A stretch of DNA of 33,205 bases, taken from contig NZ_JAUCZG010000038.1 in NCBI RefSeq assembly GCF_030373225.1, positions 1 to 33,205 of the forward strand, in the 5' to 3' direction. Positions 28,964-33,205 of the stretch are shown piece by piece (position 1 is the first letter of the stretch; each line of letters begins with the position of its first letter). The notes beneath the pieces were generated by a model. The model was not told the DNA's origin. It did no database searches and was given only the letters and a program-made list of their open reading frames with translations. Position numbers and translations under genes: made by a program. The DNA is from Hydrogenophaga sp. (GTDB lineage: Bacteria > Pseudomonadota > Gammaproteobacteria > Burkholderiales > Burkholderiaceae_C).

Positions 28964-29568
28964 GGCTTCTTGAAGTCCACCGCCGGCGGTGCAGAGATGG
29001 CTGCCTCGTTGGCCACCTGGAAGTTCGCCTTCGGGGCATAGCCGAACACCATGGCGGTGAGGTTGGTGGGGAAGCTGCGAGACAGCACGTTGTATTCCTG
29101 CACGGTCTGGATGTAGCGGTTGCGCGCCACGGTGATGCGGTTCTCGGTGCCTTCGAGCTGAACGCGCAGGTCGCTGAAGCCCTGGTTGGCCTTCAGGTTG
29201 GGGTATTGCTCCACCACCACCATCAGGCGGCTGAGCGCACTGCCCAGTTCACCCTGGGCGTTCTGGAACTGCTGCATGGCCGCGGGGTCGTTCAGCGTCT
29301 CGGGCGTCACCTGGATGCTGGTGGCCCTGGAGCGCGCTTCGATCACACGGGTGAGCGTCTCCTGCTCGAAGTTGGCCTCTCCCTTCACGGTGGCCACGAT
29401 GTTGGGAATCAGGTCTGCGCGGCGCTGGTACTGGTTGAGCACCTCCGACCAGGCCGACTGCGTTTGTTCGTCGAGCCGCTGAAAGTCGTTGTAGCCGCAG
29501 CCGGTGAGGCTGACCGATAGCAACAGGGCGGTCAGCCAGGCGGAAACGGATCGAAAGGATGTGCGCAT
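28960..29568 (-). CDS. lemA: LemA family lipoprotein
   Basis: This 202-residue protein has a lipobox (LTGC, Cys24) and the LemA helical core: YNDFQRLDEQTQSAWSEVLNQYQRRADLIPNIV, VKGEANFEQETLTRVIEARS, ENRITVARNRYIQTVQEYNVLSRSFPTNL and a final GYAPKANFQV. The function is unknown. Relatives are membrane-anchored with a periplasmic or external helical bundle. GGAGG precedes the ATG at 29568. The order lemA, TPM, TPM with 4-base overlap and 4-base gap indicates one operon. Confidence 0.94.
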   Translation of the reverse strand: MRTSFRSVSAWLTALLLSVSLTGCGYNDFQRLDEQTQSAWSEVLNQYQRRADLIPNIVATVKGEANFEQETLTRVIEARSRATSIQVTPETLNDPAAMQQFQNAQGELGSALSRLMVVVEQYPNLKANQGFSDLRVQLEGTENRITVARNRYIQTVQEYNVLSRSFPTNLTAMVFGYAPKANFQVANEAAISAPPAVDFKKP

Positions 29569-29689
29569 GAAAACCTCCAGTGTCTTTTGGGCCGGGCCTG
29601 TCGACGCTGCCGGCCCGAATCTGCGGGACTATACCCCCGGGGCATGTCGGCGCGCGGTGCGCCTGGCCACACAGAGGAGGCAGTGCCGT

Positions 29690-29695
29690 CAGAAT
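29690..29695 (+). promoter_or_regulatory. -10-like hexamer 7 bases before the NTF2-like gene
   Basis: CAGAAT is followed by ACGGCGC and the ATG at 29703, with no ribosome-binding site directly before the start. The fit to TATAAT is moderate and no -35 is clear. It is listed because the layout repeats at other genes in the window. Confidence 0.3.
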
Positions 29696-29702
29696 ACGGC
29701 GC

Positions 29703-30140
29703 ATGCGTAAACCCAAACTGCCGCCAGGTTCTGCGGACGACACCGAAGCCGCGTTTTACGACGCCCTGCAGCACGCCGACATCGAACGGCTCATGGCCTG
29801 CTGGGCCGACGAGGACGACATCGTCTGCGTGCACCCGGGTGGGCCCCGACTGGTCGGACACGTGGCGGTGCGCTCGGCTTTCGAAGCCATGTTCTCCAAT
29901 GGCAGTGTGCAGGCCACGCCCGAGAAGGTCCGGCGCCTGGACGCTGGTGCCTGCAGCGTGCACAGCGTGGTCGAACGGGTGGCCGTGATGACCGACGACG
30001 GTCTGCAGCACGCCTGGGTGGTGGCCACCAATGTGTATGCCAAGACCGCCCAGGGCTGGCGCATGGTGGCCCACCATGCGAGTCCGGGCATGCGCACCGA
30101 GCCGCCCGAGATCCTCACTGCAAGGCCCGTGCTGCATTGA
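29703..30140 (+). CDS. NTF2-like/SnoaL-like protein
   Basis: This 145-residue protein fits the nuclear transport factor 2-like fold. ADDTEAAFYDALQHADIERLMACWADEDDIVCVHPGGPRLVGHVAVRSAFEAMF is the typical helical start, and the C-terminal sheet ends WVVATNVYAKTAQGWRMVAHHASPG. Relatives range from isomerases to uncharacterised small-molecule-binding proteins. No function is claimed. The ATG at 29703 is preferred to a longer reading from 29580, which has no family similarity. The stop overlaps the start of the hydrolase gene, so they are probably co-expressed. Confidence 0.85.
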   Translation: MRKPKLPPGSADDTEAAFYDALQHADIERLMACWADEDDIVCVHPGGPRLVGHVAVRSAFEAMFSNGSVQATPEKVRRLDAGACSVHSVVERVAVMTDDGLQHAWVVATNVYAKTAQGWRMVAHHASPGMRTEPPEILTARPVLH

Positions 30141-31135
30141 GCCACGAGGGCTTTTCCTATGCCGCGCCGTGGTGGCTGCCCGGGGGCAATGCGCAGACCC
30201 TGTGGGCAGCGTTGGCCAGTCGCCGCCATTTCGGTCCGTCCCCCACATGGACACGGCAGCGCTGGAACACACCCGATGACGACTTCATCGACGTCGATCA
30301 GGCGCGGCACGCCAGCGCGAGCAAGGCCCCCTTGCTGGTGCTGTTCCACGGACTCGAGGGCTCGTCGGCCAGCCAGTACGCCGTGGCCTTTGCCGACTTC
30401 GCGGCTGCCAACGGGCTGGCCTTTGCCGTGCCGCACTTCCGCGGCTGCTCGGGCGAACTCAACCGCGCACCGCGTGCCTACCACTCGGGCGATTTCGAGG
30501 AGATCGACTGGATCCTGCGACGCTTCGCGCTTGAACACCCCGGGCGAGCGCTGATCGCAGCGGGCGTTTCGCTCGGTGGCAATGCCCTGATGCGCTGGGC
30601 CGCCGAGATGGGTGAGTCGGCCAGCCAGCGGGTGCGCGCTGTGGCGGCCATCTGCTCACCGCTGGACCTCGCAGCCGGCGGCCACGCCATTGGCCAGGGC
30701 TTCAACCGGCTGGTCTACACCCGCATGTTTCTTGCCAGCATGGTGCCCAAGGCCTTGAAAAAACTGGAGCAACACCCCGGCCTGTTCGACCGCGAGGCCT
30801 TGCTGGCCGCGCGCAACCTCTACGAATTCGACAACCTGTTCACCGCGCCCCTGCACGGCTTTCGCGACACGCCCGATTACTGGTCGCGTGCCTCGGCCAA
30901 GCCCGTGCTGCACCAGATCCGCGTTCCGGCGCTGGCGCTCAACGCGCTGAACGACCCGTTCGTGCCAGCGTCATCGCTGCCCACGCCACAGCAGGTGGGC
31001 CGGCACGTGACCCTGTGGCAGCCCGGGCAGGGGGGTCATGTGGGCTTCCCCGTCTCGCATGGGGCCGTGGGTCTGCCCGGCCATGTGCGTGCCATGCCGG
31101 ATGCCGTGGGACACTGGCTGCTGCAACACATCTGA
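30137..31135 (+). CDS. YheT-type alpha/beta hydrolase, TTG start
   Basis: This 332-residue hydrolase of the YheT/ABHD family has FHGLEGSSASQYA (oxyanion region, residues 70-82), the nucleophile in GVSLGGNA (Ser145), and a probable triad Asp273 (LNDPFVPASS) and His301 (GGHVGFP). Substrates are probably lipid or other esters. The conserved PWWLPGGNAQTLWAAL begins only 11 residues in, and no ATG or GTG fits, so TTG at 30137, overlapping the previous stop as TTGA, is taken as start. A second unrecognised gene follows 9 bases later. Confidence 0.9.
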   Translation: MSHEGFSYAAPWWLPGGNAQTLWAALASRRHFGPSPTWTRQRWNTPDDDFIDVDQARHASASKAPLLVLFHGLEGSSASQYAVAFADFAAANGLAFAVPHFRGCSGELNRAPRAYHSGDFEEIDWILRRFALEHPGRALIAAGVSLGGNALMRWAAEMGESASQRVRAVAAICSPLDLAAGGHAIGQGFNRLVYTRMFLASMVPKALKKLEQHPGLFDREALLAARNLYEFDNLFTAPLHGFRDTPDYWSRASAKPVLHQIRVPALALNALNDPFVPASSLPTPQQVGRHVTLWQPGQGGHVGFPVSHGAVGLPGHVRAMPDAVGHWLLQHI

Positions 31136-31144
31136 TGGAACCCC

Positions 31145-31681
31145 ATGGACGACATCGTCAAAGCCGCCATGGCCAAGTGGCCCAACGTACCCGACTGTTA
31201 TGGCTGGCTCGGGCTCGATGCGCGCGGCAACTGGTACATGCGCGACGACCGCGTGCAGGCCGACGGCGCGTTTCCCGCGAGCAAGGGTTCGCTGCTGCAG
31301 CACGAAAAACTCATCGACTTCATCCAGCGCAACTACGCCGCCGACGAACAGGGGCGCTGGTATTTCCAGAACGGGCCGCAGCGCGTGTATGTGGAGCTGG
31401 AAGCCACTCCCTGGATCTGGCGCCTGCAACCCGACGGGTCCGTGCTCAGTCACACGGGCCAGCCGGTGCAGGTTCAGGAGTGTCTGCTGGACGAATCGGG
31501 CTGGCTGTATCTGGTCACCGACAGAGGTCTTGGCCTGGTCCACAGCGCCGACATGGGCCTGGCTGCGGAACGGGTTGAAGCCGGTCTGTGGACCCCGGGC
31601 CGCGTGGACCGCGCCGAACTGTCCGGCAGGTGGCGCTACGTGCGAAGTCCTCAGGCATCCAGCACAAAAAAGCCGGCTTGA
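31145..31681 (+). CDS. Unrecognised conserved-looking protein
   Basis: I do not recognise this 178-residue protein. It has no signal peptide or membrane segment and is rich in Trp, Asp and Gly. The body repeats short beta-strand patterns such as YGWLGLDARGNWYMRDD, GRWYFQNGPQRVYVELEATPWIWRL and SGWLYLVTDRGLGLV, which suggest a beta-rich fold. It starts 9 bases after the hydrolase and is probably co-transcribed. Its last codons (Lys-Lys-Pro-Ala-stop) lie inside the left arm and loop of the terminator. Codon use and GC match the neighbours, so it is likely a real gene. Confidence 0.8.
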   Translation: MDDIVKAAMAKWPNVPDCYGWLGLDARGNWYMRDDRVQADGAFPASKGSLLQHEKLIDFIQRNYAADEQGRWYFQNGPQRVYVELEATPWIWRLQPDGSVLSHTGQPVQVQECLLDESGWLYLVTDRGLGLVHSADMGLAAERVEAGLWTPGRVDRAELSGRWRYVRSPQASSTKKPA

Positions 31682-31694
31682 AGCCGGCTTTTTT
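31666..31694 (+). terminator. Bidirectional intrinsic terminator overlapping a stop codon
   Basis: AAAAAAGCCGGC (31666-31677) pairs with GCCGGCTTTTTT (31683-31694) around TTGAA. The loop carries the TGA stop of the preceding gene, so the terminator begins inside the coding sequence. A and T runs on both sides suit the convergent cytochrome gene too. Confidence 0.93.
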
Positions 31695-31710
31695 GTGGAG
31701 CTTTCAAGGT

Positions 31711-32580
31711 CTATTTGACCGAGTCCAGCATGTACTGCACGGCTGCCTTGATCTCGGCGTCCGGGGCAGCCGAACCGCCTTTGGGTGGCATCGCGCCCTT
31801 GCCCTTGATCACGCTGGCGGTCAGTCCGTCGAGACCCAGCGCCAGACGCGGGGCCCATGCGGCCTTGTCGCCCAACTTGGGCGCGCCGGCCACACCGGCC
31901 ACATGGCAGACCGCGCAGGCCTGCTTGTAGAGCGCTTCACCGGAAACCGCCGCCACCGTCATCGATGCGGCAGGTGCGGGCGCTGCAGCCACCGGTGCCG
32001 CGGCAACCACGGCGGCGGGTGCCTCTGCGGCCATGGGCGCAGCGGCGGGTGCTGCCGCTGCAGCAGGGGCCGCGGCACCTGCCGCTGGAGCGGCTTCAGG
32101 CACGGCGAAATTGCCGCCGGCGGCATTGGCCAGATGAACCACGGCTCGCCCCAGTTCCTCGTCGCGGTAGGCGCCACCGCCCTGCGCGCCCATGGCGCCC
32201 TTGCCCTTGAGAACCGAGTTCAGCAGGGCGTCGTACCCGGTGGCAATGCGAGGAGCCCAGGCCGCCGCGTCGCCGAACTTGGGTGCACCGGCCACGCCGG
32301 CGGCGTGGCAGGCCAGGCACTGTGCCGCGTACACCGCTTCACCCGATGCGAGCGGACGGTTGGCATCACGCAGCTCGACCGTGCCCACGCGCTGAATGCG
32401 TTGTGCAATTCCCAGTTCGGGGTCGGACGCACCCATGGCCGGTTTGTCGCCCGAGGTCACGGCATAGACCAGGCCGATGATGATGAAGATGGGAGCAACG
32501 AATGCGAAGAACGACGTCCACAGCAACTGCGAGGGTGTCTTGATCGGGCCGGTGTGGTGTTCGTGCGCGTTGTCGCTCAT
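31711..32580 (-). CDS. Membrane-anchored diheme cytochrome c (c5-like tandem domains)
   Basis: This 289-residue protein has an N-terminal membrane helix (SFFAFVAPIFIIIGLVYAV, about residues 23-41) and two cytochrome c domains: CLACH (Cys88, Cys91, His92) and CAVCH (Cys222, Cys225, His226). Each is followed by the same GVAGAPK.GD.AAWAPR pattern. Met in KGKGAMPPKGG is the likely sixth ligand of the second haem, and GAMGAQGG holds the equivalent Met in the first. About 45 Ala/Pro-rich residues link them. It probably carries electrons to a terminal oxidase. The start at 32580 has GAGG upstream. Confidence 0.93.
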   Translation of the reverse strand: MSDNAHEHHTGPIKTPSQLLWTSFFAFVAPIFIIIGLVYAVTSGDKPAMGASDPELGIAQRIQRVGTVELRDANRPLASGEAVYAAQCLACHAAGVAGAPKFGDAAAWAPRIATGYDALLNSVLKGKGAMGAQGGGAYRDEELGRAVVHLANAAGGNFAVPEAAPAAGAAAPAAAAAPAAAPMAAEAPAAVVAAAPVAAAPAPAASMTVAAVSGEALYKQACAVCHVAGVAGAPKLGDKAAWAPRLALGLDGLTASVIKGKGAMPPKGGSAAPDAEIKAAVQYMLDSVK

Positions 32581-32703
32581 GGTGTCCTCGAGGGGTGGCA
32601 AAGCAGGTCAGACAGGTGACAGAACTCGCCCGCGGCGAATGGTTCCAAACAGCCCACGATTATAGCCAACGCCCTTGACGGGAGCCTTCTGCAGGCCCCT
32701 CGC

Positions 32704-32712
32704 TGATAGAAT
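32704..32712 (+). promoter_or_regulatory. Extended -10 promoter element for tRNA-Arg
   Basis: TGATAGAAT combines a TGn extension with TAGAAT, 9 bases before the first tRNA base. A TTGACG at 32675-32680 is 26 bases upstream, too far to act as a normal -35. Confidence 0.5.
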
Positions 32713-32721
32713 CACGCGGTT

Positions 32722-32797
32722 GCGGCTGTAGCTCAGTGGATAGAGTATTGGCCTCCGAAGCCAAGGGTCGTGGGTTCGATCCCCGCCAGCCGCACCA
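32722..32797 (+). tRNA. tRNA-Arg, anticodon CCG
   Basis: The 76-base cloverleaf is complete: acceptor arms GCGGCTG/CAGCCGC (7 bp), D-arm GCTCAGTGGATAGAGT, anticodon stem TTGGC/GCCAA with loop CTCCGAA (anticodon CCG at 32755-32757), T-arm GTGGGTTCGATCCCCGC, discriminator A and encoded CCA at 32795-32797. It reads CGG codons. Confidence 0.97.
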
Positions 32798-33205
32798 ACA
32801 ACGCCCAAGCCCTTGATCTGCAAGGGCTTCGTCGTTTCTGGGGTGCCTGCTGCATCGCCTCGCTGCCAGGGAGCGCGCGGTGGAAGGACTTTTCATCGAG
32901 GCGCCGCCTCGCAACCTGAATCGATTGCCCCTCAGGGTTTGTTGACTGCGCTGCGCCGGGCTAGCACGGCGGGTGAGGCGTCCGGGCAGCACAACAGAAG
33001 AACCCCCAACATCCGGGCGGCTTGCCGGTGTCCGTGGGTTTCCCGTGAGAATCGCCTCACCGAAGCAGCCATGTCGGCGCACATTCACAGATCTCCGGCG
33101 TCCACCCGAAGCGCCGGGCGCGATCACCACACCCTGACCGACGCCGGGACCGAAGACCTCGCCGCCTGGTATTCGTCGCTGCAAATCAGCGTGCAAGCGC
33201 CCTGA
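32798..33205. other. About 400 bases after the tRNA without a confident gene
   Basis: This stretch holds several inverted repeats: AAGCCCTTG/CAAGGGCTT at 32807-32829 just after the tRNA, CGAGGCG/CGCCTCG at 32897-32911, and GGTGAGGCG/CGCCTCACC at 32972-33061. One plus-strand frame stays open from 32813 to the final TGA, but the translation is not recognisable. It may be a decayed gene, an attachment-site remnant or simple intergenic DNA. No integrase is visible within the window. Confidence 0.4.
33071..33205 (+). CDS. Possible small ORF at window end (doubtful)
   Basis: ATG at 33071 opens a 44-residue frame ending exactly at the window end (MSAHIHRSPAST to SSLQISVQAP). The last 30 codons have GC-rich third positions like the neighbouring genes, which is weak support. 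There is no good ribosome-binding site and no recognised similarity. It could be part of a longer frame open since 32813, a fragment of a decayed gene, or chance. Confidence 0.2.
   Translation: MSAHIHRSPASTRSAGRDHHTLTDAGTEDLAAWYSSLQISVQAP

Noticed and set aside
32608..33196. Minus-strand frames across tRNA-Arg reading GGDRTHDPWLRRPILYPLSYSRN and WRGSNPRPLASEANTLSTELQ
   Set aside because: These are the well-known spurious proteins produced by translating the antisense strand of a tRNA gene. They have no independent support.

Overview
The window is a GC-rich stretch of bacterial chromosome with high G+C at third codon positions. Gene content and order point to a betaproteobacterium of the order Burkholderiales, most likely family Comamonadaceae. 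The clues are tuf-rpsJ followed by a gap before rplC, a long Ala/Pro/Arg-rich tail on S3, a dat-ybeD-lipB-lipA cluster, EIIA(man)-HPr-EI without a sugar permease, and an atpIBEFHAGDC operon. A Hydrogenophaga-like genus is possible but cannot be fixed from sequence reading alone. I found no phage, insertion sequence, CRISPR array or defence system. This is core chromosome.

Layout. 1-5536: the 3' end of tuf and an S10-type ribosomal protein operon (rpsJ, rplC, rplD, rplW, rplB, rpsS, rplV, rpsC, rplP, rpmC, rpsQ), closed by a strong terminator. A hairpin, a good sigma-70 promoter and a long leader lie between rpsJ and rplC. 5607-9842: small redox and envelope genes: a peroxiredoxin, a GNAT acetyltransferase, a cytochrome b561 divergent from a cytochrome c'/c556, a TlpA-like lipoprotein thioredoxin, a Tat-exported DUF4197 protein and a CxxC thioredoxin-fold protein. 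9853-12998: a CaiB/BaiF CoA-transferase, an unrecognised lipoprotein and an MFS transporter. 13008-15440: an overlapping EIIA(man)-HPr-EI phosphorelay. 15444-19255, minus strand: a DMT exporter and the lipoate genes lipA and lipB with ybeD (DUF493) and a class IV aminotransferase.

19308-26865: a complete F1Fo ATP synthase operon with its own promoter and terminator. 26930-29568: a stand-alone cyclic-nucleotide-binding-domain protein, then a minus-strand LemA-TPM-TPM operon. 29703-31681: an NTF2-like protein, a YheT-type hydrolase with a TTG start and an unrecognised protein whose last codons form half of a terminator. 31711-32580: a membrane-anchored diheme cytochrome c made of two similar domains. 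32722-32797: tRNA-Arg(CCG), followed by about 400 bases without a confident gene.

Functionally the window joins translation (ribosomal proteins, tRNA) to respiration and energy conversion (cytochromes, ATP synthase), lipoylation of 2-oxoacid dehydrogenases, and regulatory phosphotransfer. The points most worth a second look are regulatory rather than a new gene system: the rplC leader, a recurring -10-like hexamer 6-7 bases before ATG that suggests leaderless mRNAs, nested hairpins between atpD and atpC, and inverted repeats after the tRNA.
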